A stretch of DNA of 51,109 nucleotides from contig NZ_BMFK01000008.1 in assembly GCF_014638355.1 (NCBI RefSeq), forward strand, positions 1-51,109. The letters run 5' to 3'. The position numbers were made by a program, and so were the translations under genes. Shown piece by piece: positions 30,596 through 38,633 of this stretch (the first letter of the stretch is position 1; each line of letters opens with the position of its first letter). The notes under the pieces were generated by a model. That model saw only the letters and a list, made by a program, of their open reading frames with translations. It was not told the DNA's origin and did not search any database. Origin of the DNA: Priestia taiwanensis. GTDB taxonomy: Bacteria; Bacillota; Bacilli; Bacillales; Bacillaceae_G.

Positions 30596-30967
30596 ATGAC
30601 AATGTTGAAAAAAAATCAGCCATTCGTATCTTCAACAGTGAATGAAGAACAAGATTACCTCCAACAGCGTTTAGAAAAGAAGAAGCGTGCATTACTCAAG
30701 CGCTTATCTCTTTTAGGTGGACTAGCTCTAGTGCTTACTGTGTTTTTCGCAGTTTCCTTCTACCTTCAACATGCACAAATAAGTGCAAAAGCAGAGAAGA
30801 AAAAAGAATTAGAAGCGCACTCCCAACAACTAGGGGAAGAGGCAAAAGAATTACAATTAGAAAAAACAAGACTAAGCAGTGATGAATATATTGTAAATAT
30901 AGCACGTTATAAATACTTATATTCTAAAGAAGGAGAAACAATTTATTCAATTTCTGAAGGAAATTAG
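30596..30967 (+). CDS. divIC: cell division protein DivIC
   Basis: Bitopic septal protein of 123 residues that forms a complex with FtsL and DivIB (FtsB-like). A basic cytoplasmic N-terminus (1-37) precedes one membrane segment (about 38-58, LSLLGGLALVLTVFFAVSFYL) and an extracellular coiled coil (about 62-92). The C-terminal DEYIVNIARYKYLYSKEGE is typical. AGGAGGGG lies upstream of ATG 30596. It is essential in B. subtilis. Confidence 0.93.
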   Translation: MTMLKKNQPFVSSTVNEEQDYLQQRLEKKKRALLKRLSLLGGLALVLTVFFAVSFYLQHAQISAKAEKKKELEAHSQQLGEEAKELQLEKTRLSSDEYIVNIARYKYLYSKEGETIYSISEGN

Positions 30968-30972
30968 TGTTG

Positions 30973-31002
30973 TTGACACTGCTTTTTAATATTATATATA
31001 AT
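30973..31002 (+). promoter_or_regulatory. sigma-A promoter of yabR
   Basis: TTGACA (30973-30978), 18 bases, TATAAT (30997-31002), both perfect hexamers. Confidence 0.8.
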
Positions 31003-31054
31003 GAATAATAAGATGAATTTATTTTTTTAGTACTTAAGGAGGAGCATTTTTTTT

Positions 31055-31492
31055 ATGTCAATTGAGGTAGGCAGCAAGTTACAAGGTAAGGTAACAGGTA
31101 TTACGAATTTTGGAGCTTTTGTAGAGCTGCCAGAAGGTATCACTGGTCTTGTTCATATCAGTGAAGTTGCAGATAATTATGTGAAAGATATTAATGAACA
31201 TTTAAAAGTTGGTGACGAAGTAGAAGTAAAGGTTATCAATGTTGAGAAAGATGGTAAAATTGGTCTTTCTATTAAGAAAGCGAAAGAACGTGAAGTAAAA
31301 GAATACAAACCACGTCAAGCGCGTCCACAGCGTCAAAATCGTGACAACCGTGGCGATCAACGTGGAGGGGCAGTAAAAGAAAACTTCGAACAAAAAATGT
31401 CTCGCTTTTTAAAAGATAGTGAAGAACGTCTTACTTCTTTAAAACGAAATACAGAATCTAAACGCGGAGGTCGCGGAGCTCGTCGCGGGTAA
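31055..31492 (+). CDS. yabR: S1 RNA-binding domain protein YabR
   Basis: 145-residue protein. One S1 domain (residues 1-75; GSKLQGKVTGITNFGAFVEL, GLVHISEVADNYV, KVINVEKDGKIGLSIKKA) precedes a basic, low-complexity tail rich in Arg, Gln and Gly (about 85-145) that ends in GGRGARRG. Related to the polynucleotide phosphorylase S1 domain and to general stress protein GSP13. The cellular role is not settled; RNA or ribosome binding is likely. AAGGAGGAGC precedes the start. It has its own promoter and terminator. Confidence 0.9.
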   Translation: MSIEVGSKLQGKVTGITNFGAFVELPEGITGLVHISEVADNYVKDINEHLKVGDEVEVKVINVEKDGKIGLSIKKAKEREVKEYKPRQARPQRQNRDNRGDQRGGAVKENFEQKMSRFLKDSEERLTSLKRNTESKRGGRGARRG

Positions 31493-31529
31493 CTTGTTGT
31501 TTAGCCATTATTATAGAGTCATAATCTCT

Positions 31530-31570
31530 GGAACATAGGGGGTACTTGTAGTTCCCCCTATGTTCTTTTT
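31530..31570 (+). terminator. yabR terminator
   Basis: GAACATAGGGGG pairs perfectly with CCCCCTATGTTC, followed by TTTTTT. Confidence 0.9.
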
Positions 31571-31679
31571 TATGACTGTATAGAATCGTAGGAAAATGGC
31601 AAAGAATGAGTATGTACGTAGATAGATTGTCACTAATTAATAAAATATACGTGATGAAATAATTTTTTTAGAAAAAGTG

Positions 31680-31708
31680 TTGACGATTAAATAGATATAT
31701 TGTAATAT
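31680..31708 (+). promoter_or_regulatory. tRNA promoter
   Basis: TTGACG (31680-31685), 17 bases, TAATAT (31703-31708), ending 19 bases before tRNA-Met. Confidence 0.75.
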
Positions 31709-31727
31709 AAGTCTTGTCCTTTAATAT

Positions 31728-31804
31728 GGCGGTGTAGCTCAGCTGGCTAGAGCGTACGGTTCATACCCGTGAGGTCGTGGGTTCGACTCCCTCCGCCGCT
31801 ACCA
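31728..31804 (+). tRNA. tRNA-Met (CAT), elongator
   Basis: 77-base cloverleaf with acceptor arms GGCGGTG and CGCCGCT, anticodon CAT at 31762-31764, T-loop GTTCGAC and an encoded CCA. The acceptor sequence is that of elongator, not initiator, tRNA-Met. Confidence 0.95.
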
Positions 31805-31812
31805 TATTTAAA

Positions 31813-31884
31813 GGCCCGTTGGTCAAGTGGTTAAGACACCGCCCTTTCACGGCGGTAACACGGGTTCGAATCCCGTACGGGTCA
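31813..31884 (+). tRNA. tRNA-Glu (TTC)
   Basis: 72-base cloverleaf with GGCCCGT / ACGGGTC acceptor, anticodon TTC in the CCTTTCACG loop, T-loop GTTCGAA and discriminator A. The next bases are TCT, so the CCA end is not encoded. Eight bases separate it from tRNA-Met, so both are one transcript. Confidence 0.95.
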
Positions 31885-31894
31885 TCTAAAAGGA

Positions 31895-31932
31895 AAAAAG
31901 AGCTATGCACAAATGTGCATAGCTCTTTTTGT
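31895..31932 (+). terminator. tRNA operon terminator
   Basis: AAAAAGAGCTATGCAC and GTGCATAGCTCTTTTT form a perfect 16-base-pair hairpin with an AAAT loop. Confidence 0.9.
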
Positions 31933-31946
31933 ATATCCAGAAAGCG

Positions 31947-31990
31947 AAGCAAGCATATCTCGTATTATACGTGATATGCTTGCTTTTTTT
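31947..31990 (+). terminator. second terminator-like hairpin after the tRNAs
   Basis: AAGCAAGCATATC pairs with GATATGCTTGCTT, the inner CGTA-TTA-TACG extends the stem, and TTTTTTT follows. Confidence 0.8.
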
Positions 31991-32073
31991 ATCGACAAGC
32001 CTTGTCCACCTTGTCGGATTAAGAGAAAAGAGAGGAAGCGACTAGAAAAGCGTCGAAATGGAGGTATTGTGTG

Positions 32074-32196
32074 ATGAAGGATGTCAGGTCGTGTACCGAT
32101 TATATATGCATGAATAAAGATATCGTCGGAATTACTATTGTTAAAGTGCATGTGACAGATAAGGTGGGAAGAACAAAAAATGAAATTTACATCTAA
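32074..32196 (+). CDS. possible 40-residue small protein
   Basis: Not recognised. An ATG at 32074 follows GGAGG (32060-32064) with nine-base spacing, and the frame stays open for 40 codons. The product begins MKDVRSCTDYICMNKDIVGI and ends KNEIYI; it has two cysteines, no membrane segment and a mildly basic end. A GTG at 32071 is an alternative start. It precedes the spoIIE promoter and has no close neighbour to be coupled to. A chance ORF cannot be excluded. Confidence 0.35.
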   Translation: MKDVRSCTDYICMNKDIVGITIVKVHVTDKVGRTKNEIYI

Positions 32197-32262
32197 ATAT
32201 GTATTGTTATAGCGTTATTTCTGTATAAACGTCGAACGTTTTCTCACTTGAACTATTAGATT

Positions 32263-32296
32263 TTGACAAAAAAAGTTGTGCTAACTCGTTTATACT
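32263..32296 (+). promoter_or_regulatory. spoIIE promoter with long spacer
   Basis: TTGACA (32263-32268) and TATACT (32291-32296) are 22 bases apart, instead of 17. B. subtilis spoIIE also has good sigma-A hexamers with an unusually long spacer and needs Spo0A~P. TTTGACA overlapping the -35 and CGTCGAA at 32230 each match the Spo0A box at six of seven bases on one strand. Confidence 0.7.
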
Positions 32297-32333
32297 GACT
32301 AGTAACTATTACTATGCGGGTGGTGCAAAGAAT

Positions 32334-34802
32334 ATGCCAAAAACAGAAAGAACTATGGTGAGTCCTACAGCTGATTTAAAAATGTTAAATGTTTCGGGAG
32401 CAAATGTTTTGCAGGGATCAACAAGAATGCGTCTTAGAATGGAACATATGATGGTTCATTTAGGTGTCATTATTCTTGTCGTGGGATTTTTATTAGGTAG
32501 AGCTTATATTTTAGGAAACATTCTTCCTTTTGCTCTTCCTTTCTTTGCGGCAGTATTCATAATGAAAAAAGAGCGTACGGCATTAGCTTTCATTGGATTG
32601 GTTGCAGGATCGTTAAGTGTGTCATTGCAGCATGCGAGTTATACGTTTGTTGCGATTATCCTATTTTTAGTCGGTCATATGATTTTGAAGAAGAGTGTGA
32701 AAAGGGTGCAGGGGTTATTGCCTATTCAAGTTTTCTTCTCTATTTTTCTTACCCATCTCGTGCTCGTGTATGCATATCATAGTGAACTAACCACGTATGA
32801 CTTTTTAATGAGTTCCATTGAAGCGGGATTAAGTTATATTTTAACGATTATCTTTTTACAAAGCGTTCCTTTTTTAACGCAAGTTAATCGTCGGCAAGGA
32901 CTAGTGACAGAAGAAATTGTTTGTTTAATTATTTTGATAGCATCTGTTATAACAGGTACAACGGACTGGTATATTTATGACGTATCAGTTCAACATATTT
33001 TATCCCGTTATCTTGTGTTGATTTTTGCGTTTGCCGCAGGTGCAACGGTTGGTTGTACAGTAGGTGTTGTGACGGGATTAATTATGAGTTTATCTAATGT
33101 GGCTAGTTTGTATCAAATGAGCTTGTTAGCGTTCTCTGGTTTGCTCGGTGGATTATTGAAGGAAGGAAAGAAAGTTGGCACGGGCCTCGGCTTGCTTATT
33201 GGGACAAGTTTGATTAGTTTATATGGAGATAAGCAAGGAGAAATTGTTTCTTCAATTATTGAGTCGTGTATAGCAGTAGCCCTTTTTCTTCTAACACCTA
33301 AATATTTGTTAGAGAAGATAGCAAAAATAATTCCTGGTACGGCGGAGAATGTGACAGATCAACAGCAATATTTACGAAAAATAAGGGATTTGACATCTGA
33401 ACGAATTATTCGTTTTTCGAATGTGTTTCAAGCATTATCGACAAGTTTTACGCACTTTGGAGCAGTGGATACGGACGAGCCAGAGGATAAAGTTGATTTG
33501 TTCTTAAGTGATATCACAGCTAAATCATGTCAGACATGCTTTAAGAAAGAACAGTGTTGGAGTATGAACTTTGATCGTACGTATTCCTATATGGAAGATT
33601 TAATGGATGGTGTGGAGAAAGGGACGTTGGAGAAGAATCATAAGCTTCAACGAGAGTGGGAGAAGTATTGTGTACGGTCGTCAAAAGTAAAAGAATTAAT
33701 GGAAAAGGAATTGTTCCCATTCAATGCACAGTTGCAATTAAAGCGTCAAGTACGGGAGAGTAGACGCCTTGTTGCAGAACAGTTAGCTGGCGTAGCAAAA
33801 GTGATGGATGATTTTGCGAGAGAGATTACGCGTGAGAAAGAAAATCATCAATTACAAGAGGAACAAATTTTGGATTGTTTAAAGGGTTTTGGTGTTGATA
33901 TACGAGATGTAGAAATTTATAGCATGGAGCAAGGTAATATCGATATTGAAATGAACATTCCTTATTGCAATGGAAGAGGCGAATGTGAGAAGTTAATTGC
34001 ACCAATGTTATCGGATATTTTACGGGAAAATATTGTCGTAAAGAAAGAAAAATGTGCTACAAGTCCAGCAGGATTTTGTAACGTATCATTTGGCTCGTTG
34101 AAAAAGTATATGGTAGATGCGGGATTAACTACTGTTGCAAAGGGAGGTGGGTTTGTCTCCGGTGATAGTCATAAATTGATGGAGATTGGAGCTGGCACAT
34201 ATGCAATCGCCATTAGTGACGGAATGGGGAACGGAGAGAGAGCACATATGGAAAGTACGGAGACATTGAAGTTACTTCAAAAGATTTTGCAATCTGGAAT
34301 TGAAGAGACCGTAGCAATTAAGGCGATTAATTCTATTTTATCATTACGAACAACCGATGAAATATTTGCAACGCTTGACTTGGCGATGATTGATTTACAA
34401 ACAGCAACAGCAAGGTTTCTTAAAATTGGTGCCACACCAAGCTTTATTAAGCGCGGAGATCAGGTTATCAAAATAGAAGGGAGTAATTTGCCGATTGGGA
34501 TTGTTCAGGAATTTGATGTAGATGTGATACATGTTGAATTAAAACCTGGTGATTTGTTAATCATGATGAGTGATGGTGTATATGAGGGTGCGAAGTACGT
34601 AGAGAATCATGAAATGTGGATGAAGCGGAAGATAAGAGAGTTACAAACGAATAACCCGCAAGATGTATCAGATTTACTAATAGAAGAAGTGATTCGAACG
34701 AAGGATAAACATATCGAAGATGATATGACAGTCGTTGTTGCACAATTTGAGCATAACAATCCGAAGTGGGCAACGATTCCTGTCTATAGTCTACATGCAT
34801 GA
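32334..34802 (+). CDS. spoIIE: stage II sporulation protein E (serine phosphatase)
   Basis: Dephosphorylates SpoIIAA-P in the forespore, releasing sigma-F, and takes part in polar division through FtsZ. 822 residues (827 in B. subtilis). The N-terminal 320 residues hold about ten membrane segments (from MVHLGVIILVVGFLLGR to IAVALFLLTPKYLL). A central regulatory and FtsZ-binding region (about 330-580) contains a cysteine group (KSCQTCFKKEQC). The C-terminal PP2C-type domain shows AISDGMGNGERA and, near the end, LLIMMSDGVYEG and EDDMTVVV, with the metal aspartates. Translation start ATG 32334 follows GGGTGGTG. A terminator begins at the stop codon. Confidence 0.95.
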   Translation: MPKTERTMVSPTADLKMLNVSGANVLQGSTRMRLRMEHMMVHLGVIILVVGFLLGRAYILGNILPFALPFFAAVFIMKKERTALAFIGLVAGSLSVSLQHASYTFVAIILFLVGHMILKKSVKRVQGLLPIQVFFSIFLTHLVLVYAYHSELTTYDFLMSSIEAGLSYILTIIFLQSVPFLTQVNRRQGLVTEEIVCLIILIASVITGTTDWYIYDVSVQHILSRYLVLIFAFAAGATVGCTVGVVTGLIMSLSNVASLYQMSLLAFSGLLGGLLKEGKKVGTGLGLLIGTSLISLYGDKQGEIVSSIIESCIAVALFLLTPKYLLEKIAKIIPGTAENVTDQQQYLRKIRDLTSERIIRFSNVFQALSTSFTHFGAVDTDEPEDKVDLFLSDITAKSCQTCFKKEQCWSMNFDRTYSYMEDLMDGVEKGTLEKNHKLQREWEKYCVRSSKVKELMEKELFPFNAQLQLKRQVRESRRLVAEQLAGVAKVMDDFAREITREKENHQLQEEQILDCLKGFGVDIRDVEIYSMEQGNIDIEMNIPYCNGRGECEKLIAPMLSDILRENIVVKKEKCATSPAGFCNVSFGSLKKYMVDAGLTTVAKGGGFVSGDSHKLMEIGAGTYAIAISDGMGNGERAHMESTETLKLLQKILQSGIEETVAIKAINSILSLRTTDEIFATLDLAMIDLQTATARFLKIGATPSFIKRGDQVIKIEGSNLPIGIVQEFDVDVIHVELKPGDLLIMMSDGVYEGAKYVENHEMWMKRKIRELQTNNPQDVSDLLIEEVIRTKDKHIEDDMTVVVAQFEHNNPKWATIPVYSLHA

Positions 34803-34830
34803 ACCTTTTGCGGCTGCAAAAGGTTTTTTT
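34802..34830 (+). terminator. spoIIE terminator
   Basis: AACCTTTTGC and GCAAAAGGTT form a perfect hairpin with a four-base loop, followed by a run of T. It starts within the stop codon. Confidence 0.9.
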
Positions 34831-34888
34831 CGTATATATCTTTTTCTTTTTGTCAAAGCTGATACTACATTTCAGAGGAGGGGATGGC

Positions 34889-35626
34889 ATGCGAAAAGGA
34901 ACATTGAGGCAAATATTACTTATAACAGATGGTTGTTCGAATCAAGGGGAAAGTCCAATTGAAGCTGCAGCGTTATTGTTTGAATACGGTATTGTCGTGA
35001 ATGTAATCGGAATTATACCAGAGCAGGATTGTAATCATCATGAATTACGAGAGATTGAAGAAATTGCATCTGCTGGAGGCGGAATTAGTGAGATTGTTTA
35101 TGCGAAGCAACTGTCTCATACGGTACAAATGGTGACAAGAAAAGCAATGAAACAAACTATTCAAGGATTTGTAAATAAGGAATTGCAACAGATTTTAGGA
35201 GAAGGCAAATATACAGAAGATTTACCACCAGAACAACGTGGTCAGGTGTTAGAGGTGGTAGAAGAAATTAGTGAAAGTGCTGATTTAGAAGTGTTTATTC
35301 TAATTGATACGAGTGCTAGTATGCAAGATAAATTAGAACCGATAAAAGAAGCGTTGCTTGACTTGCAGTTAAGCTTGCATGCTCGTATGGGATACCAAGA
35401 GTTTGCATTAGGGGTATTCCCGGGGAAAGGAAAGGCCGTTGAATTATTAATTGATTGGACGACGAAATTAAATGCTCTTACAAAAGTGTTCACACAGTTA
35501 CGTTTATCTGGCGTCACTCCAACCGGTCCAGCATTAAGGGAAACGAGGGAATACTTTCGGCAAAAACGTTCATTTAGGGATAGGGTGAAGGATGAAGAAC
35601 AGCATAGAGAAAAATATGGCTTATAG
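34889..35626 (+). CDS. yabS: YabS, von Willebrand factor A-like protein
   Basis: 245 residues, the B. subtilis length. It has vWA metal-site motifs in an unusual order: LITDG (11-15) and a following VNVIGI strand, typical of the second half of a vWA domain, come first, while DTSAS (140-144) and the TPTGPAL threonine (about 210), typical of the first half, come last. The middle (70-130) is helical. Function is unknown. Start ATG 34889 has GAGGAGGGG upstream; the longer frame from 34799 covers the spoIIE terminator. Its last 35 bases overlap yabT. Confidence 0.85.
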   Translation: MRKGTLRQILLITDGCSNQGESPIEAAALLFEYGIVVNVIGIIPEQDCNHHELREIEEIASAGGGISEIVYAKQLSHTVQMVTRKAMKQTIQGFVNKELQQILGEGKYTEDLPPEQRGQVLEVVEEISESADLEVFILIDTSASMQDKLEPIKEALLDLQLSLHARMGYQEFALGVFPGKGKAVELLIDWTTKLNALTKVFTQLRLSGVTPTGPALRETREYFRQKRSFRDRVKDEEQHREKYGL

Positions 35627-36527
35627 GGTGCAAGTGGGAGATAGTATTCAAGGTAAATGGAATGGAAATCGCTATGTTGTAAAATCACATTTAGGAAGCG
35701 GGGCAATTGGTGATGTGTATTTAGTACAAGGAGATAAAGGTCTTGCTGCGTTAAAAATAAGTACAAATAATACGTCAATTACGTCCGAAGTAAATGTGTT
35801 TCGTAGTTTTTCAAAGGTCCGTGGGTGTAGCCTAGGACCTTATTTATTAGATGTAGATGATTGGATTCATCCAGCAACACGTATGTTGGTTTCTTTTTAC
35901 GTAATGGAATACATAGAAGGAATAAATCTGTATTCTTTTGTACAACAAAGGGGAGAGGAATGGGTTCCTTTGTTGATTCTTCAACTGCTAGAAGATTTAG
36001 AGGTATTACACCAATCTGGCTTTGTATTCGGGGACTTAAAGCCGGAGAATCTTATTGTAACAGAGGGGACGTGTCGAGTTCGTTTACTTGATGTAGGAGG
36101 TGTAACAATGAAAGGGAGGGCAATTAAAGAATTTACTGAGTTTTTTGACCGGGGATATTGGGGTATTGGGACTAGAAAGGCAGAACCATCCTATGATCTA
36201 TTTGCGGTTGTCATGCTAATGATTGCTATATGTTATAAAGGAACATATAGCAAGCGAGAAGGGGGATATGTACAGCTGGAAAAATTGATACAGAATCATT
36301 CGTTACTTCGGAAAGTAGAGAAGGTATTGCTTGAGGCGGTACGCGGAAACTATCAATCTGCTATTAAGATGAGAGAGGAATTGTTAAGGGTTGTAGGGAG
36401 ACAGATTAATCGGAAACAGGGCGTTCTGAAAAAGGACATACAGTCATATGGATGGAGAGAGGTATTTCTTGTTTGTAGTGCTACTGTAATTGGATATATG
36501 CTCTATATGAATTACGTATGGCTGTGA
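35592..36527 (+). CDS. yabT: Hanks-type serine/threonine kinase YabT
   Basis: Sporulation kinase of 311 residues; in B. subtilis it is a DNA-activated, membrane-bound kinase that phosphorylates RecA during spore development. Glycine loop GSGAIGDVY (35-43), ATP lysine Lys55 (AALKIS), catalytic loop GDLKPEN (147-153, Asp148), and DVGG (167-170) in place of DFG. The C-terminal membrane segment is about 288-306 (EVFLVCSATVIGYMLYMNYV). The region between kinase and membrane is basic. The start at 35592 overlaps yabS; GGGTGAAGG lies upstream. ATG 35616 is an alternative. Confidence 0.9.
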   Translation: MKNSIEKNMAYRVQVGDSIQGKWNGNRYVVKSHLGSGAIGDVYLVQGDKGLAALKISTNNTSITSEVNVFRSFSKVRGCSLGPYLLDVDDWIHPATRMLVSFYVMEYIEGINLYSFVQQRGEEWVPLLILQLLEDLEVLHQSGFVFGDLKPENLIVTEGTCRVRLLDVGGVTMKGRAIKEFTEFFDRGYWGIGTRKAEPSYDLFAVVMLMIAICYKGTYSKREGGYVQLEKLIQNHSLLRKVEKVLLEAVRGNYQSAIKMREELLRVVGRQINRKQGVLKKDIQSYGWREVFLVCSATVIGYMLYMNYVWL

Positions 36528-36596
36528 AACAATTTTTATTTTTGTTTTATACATGATACGATATAAGTAGATAGACAGAGTAGGGATTGGTGAAAG

Positions 36597-38033
36597 TTGG
36601 ATAGAATGTTCCATCAAAAAGTAACAAAATTTATATCTGAATATGACTTATTGAAGAAGGGAAGCACGGTTGTTGTTGGTGTATCCGGAGGCCCTGATTC
36701 TTTAGCTTTGTTGCATTTTCTGTATACACAACGTCAGGCATGGAAACTACGTCTTGTTGTAGCGCATGTTGATCATATGTTCCGTGGAAAAGAATCAGAA
36801 CAAGAAATGTATTTTGTAGAGGAAATATGCAATCGATATCGAATACCTTTTGAAGGGAAGCGAATAGATGTTTCTGCATATCAAGTAGAGGTAGGAGTGG
36901 GTGGTCAAGTGGCTGCGCGCGAGTGCCGATATGCTTTTTTTCACGAGGTGATGCATAAACATAATGCGGATTTCCTTGCCCTAGGTCATCACGGAGATGA
37001 TCAAATTGAAACGATTTTAATGAGGTTAGTGAGAGGTTCTACATTAGAGGGAATATCAGGGATGAAAAAGAAGAGGCCGTTTGAAACAGGGTACCTCATC
37101 CGCCCGTTTTTATCCGTTACAAAAGCGGAGATTTATGCGTATTGTGAAATGAATAATGTAATTCATTGTGAAGATCCGAGTAATAAGAAAGAAGTCTATA
37201 CGAGAAATCGTTTTCGTAAATGGATTCTTCCGCATCTACAGGAAGAAAATCCAGCTGTACATGAAAGATTTATGCAATTTAGTCAGTCGCTAGCGGAAGA
37301 TGATGAATATCTGCGGATGTTAACCGTAGAGAAAATGAGTGAAGTTATTATTCGTCATGAACGAGATGAAATTGCAATTACAATTCTTCCTTTTGAATCC
37401 TTATCAATGCCTTTACAAAGAAGAGGTATTCAACTAATATTAAACTATCTTTATGGAAATAAGCTAACTGACGTATCTTCTATACATATTAATCAAATAC
37501 TCGCTCTATTGCGAAGTAGTAACCCCTCAGGGAAATTGAATCTTCCAAACGGATTAACGGTGCAGCGATCCTATAGTACTTGTATATTTACTTTCCGTCA
37601 AAAAAAGGGAAAGGAATATCAAGAAATACTATCGCTAGAAGGAATTATACATATTGGAAATGATTCAACCATTCTTTCTAGCCTGCATACAATTATTCCT
37701 TCTATAACAAATCACCAATACTCTTTCCTTTGCGATTTAAAAGATATATCGTTACCTTTAATGGTTCGCTCTCGGAAGAATGGTGATAAAATGACGTTAA
37801 AAGGAATGAAAGGTTCAAAAAAGATAAAAGATATCTTTATTGATTGTAAAATTCCAAAGGAAGCCCGTGATACATGGCCTGTTGTGGTAGATGCAAAAGG
37901 TACGATTATTTGGTTGCCAGGAGTAAAGAAGTCATCGTTTGAGGCGAAGGAACAAGAAGTGGAATCTTATCTGCTTTTACAATACTTTAGTAATGATACT
38001 TCTAGGAGGACAAATGATGAAGCAAGATATTGA
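36597..38033 (+). CDS. tilS: tRNA(Ile)-lysidine synthase
   Basis: Converts C34 of tRNA-Ile(CAU) to lysidine, so that it reads AUA. 478 residues. The PP-loop is [24 protein letters not shown] and [19 protein letters not shown] form the ATP and substrate site; the C-terminal domains follow ([24 protein letters not shown]). TTG 36597 is taken as start, with GGTG four bases upstream; ATG 36606 would shorten it by three residues. The end overlaps hpt by 20 bases, the usual tilS-hpt arrangement. Confidence 0.93.
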   Translation: MDRMFHQKVTKFISEYDLLKKGSTVVVGVSGGPDSLALLHFLYTQRQAWKLRLVVAHVDHMFRGKESEQEMYFVEEICNRYRIPFEGKRIDVSAYQVEVGVGGQVAARECRYAFFHEVMHKHNADFLALGHHGDDQIETILMRLVRGSTLEGISGMKKKRPFETGYLIRPFLSVTKAEIYAYCEMNNVIHCEDPSNKKEVYTRNRFRKWILPHLQEENPAVHERFMQFSQSLAEDDEYLRMLTVEKMSEVIIRHERDEIAITILPFESLSMPLQRRGIQLILNYLYGNKLTDVSSIHINQILALLRSSNPSGKLNLPNGLTVQRSYSTCIFTFRQKKGKEYQEILSLEGIIHIGNDSTILSSLHTIIPSITNHQYSFLCDLKDISLPLMVRSRKNGDKMTLKGMKGSKKIKDIFIDCKIPKEARDTWPVVVDAKGTIIWLPGVKKSSFEAKEQEVESYLLLQYFSNDTSRRTNDEARY

Positions 38034-38556
38034 AAAAGTGTTGATTTCTGAAGAAGAGATTCAACAAGTTGTAGCAAACTTAGGTAAGCAATTAACAGAA
38101 GATTATCAAGATCGTTTTCCGTTGGTTATTTGTGTGCTAAAAGGCGCAATGCCATTTATGTCTGATTTAATTAAGAAGATGGATACGTATTTAGAAATTG
38201 ACTTTATGGCCGTATCTAGCTACGGGAAAAATACTGTTTCATCTGGAGAGGTAAAAATTATTAAGGACTTAGATGCTTCAGTTGAAGGTCGTGATATTCT
38301 AATTGTAGAGGATATTATCGATAGTGGTTTAACATTAAGTTACTTAGCGGAGTTACTTCGTCATCGTAAAGCAAATTCTGTGAAGATTGTTACGCTACTT
38401 GATAAACCGTCAGGTAGAAAAATTGATATCCATGCAGACTATGTAGGCTTTGATGTGCCTGATGCCTTTGTGGTTGGGTATGGATTAGATTATGCGGAGA
38501 GATATCGCAACCTTCCGTATATCGGTGTGTTGAAACCAGAAGTTTATACGAAGTAG
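38014..38556 (+). CDS. hpt: hypoxanthine-guanine phosphoribosyltransferase
   Basis: Salvages hypoxanthine and guanine with PRPP. 180 residues, as in B. subtilis (HprT). The PRPP loop is [20 protein letters not shown] and the DFMAVSSYG flexible loop precede it, and [17 protein letters not shown] is the purine-specificity segment. Start ATG 38014 has AGGAGG upstream and overlaps tilS. In B. subtilis HprT and TilS act together to activate ftsH transcription, and ftsH is the next gene. Confidence 0.95.
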   Translation: MMKQDIEKVLISEEEIQQVVANLGKQLTEDYQDRFPLVICVLKGAMPFMSDLIKKMDTYLEIDFMAVSSYGKNTVSSGEVKIIKDLDASVEGRDILIVEDIIDSGLTLSYLAELLRHRKANSVKIVTLLDKPSGRKIDIHADYVGFDVPDAFVVGYGLDYAERYRNLPYIGVLKPEVYTK

Positions 38557-38567
38557 GCATTCAAAAG

Positions 38568-38597
38568 TTGAATTAGCAAGTTTTTTTATGTTACTAT
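38568..38597 (+). promoter_or_regulatory. candidate sigma-A promoter of ftsH
   Basis: TTGAAT (38568-38573), 18 bases, TACTAT (38592-38597). Confidence 0.6.
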
Positions 38598-38633
38598 TTT
38601 AAATAGTTCTTATGTTCTGAGAGGAGGTTCGGG

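Larger units (their letters stand above)
31991..32333 (+). other. tRNA-spoIIE intergenic region
   Basis: Between the second terminator and spoIIE lie an inverted repeat CGACAAG-N10-CTTGTCG (31993-32016), a 40-codon ORF with ribosome site (listed separately), Spo0A-box-like CGTCGAA at 32051-32057 and 32230-32236, and the spoIIE promoter. No other gene is visible. Confidence 0.6.

Noticed and set aside
31761..31974. ORFs of about 63-65 codons across the two tRNA genes
   Set aside because: They are translations of tRNA and terminator sequence, a common annotation artefact.
31903..32151. 82-codon minus-strand ORF in the tRNA-spoIIE spacer
   Set aside because: It crosses two strong terminator hairpins, has no ribosome site and resembles no family.
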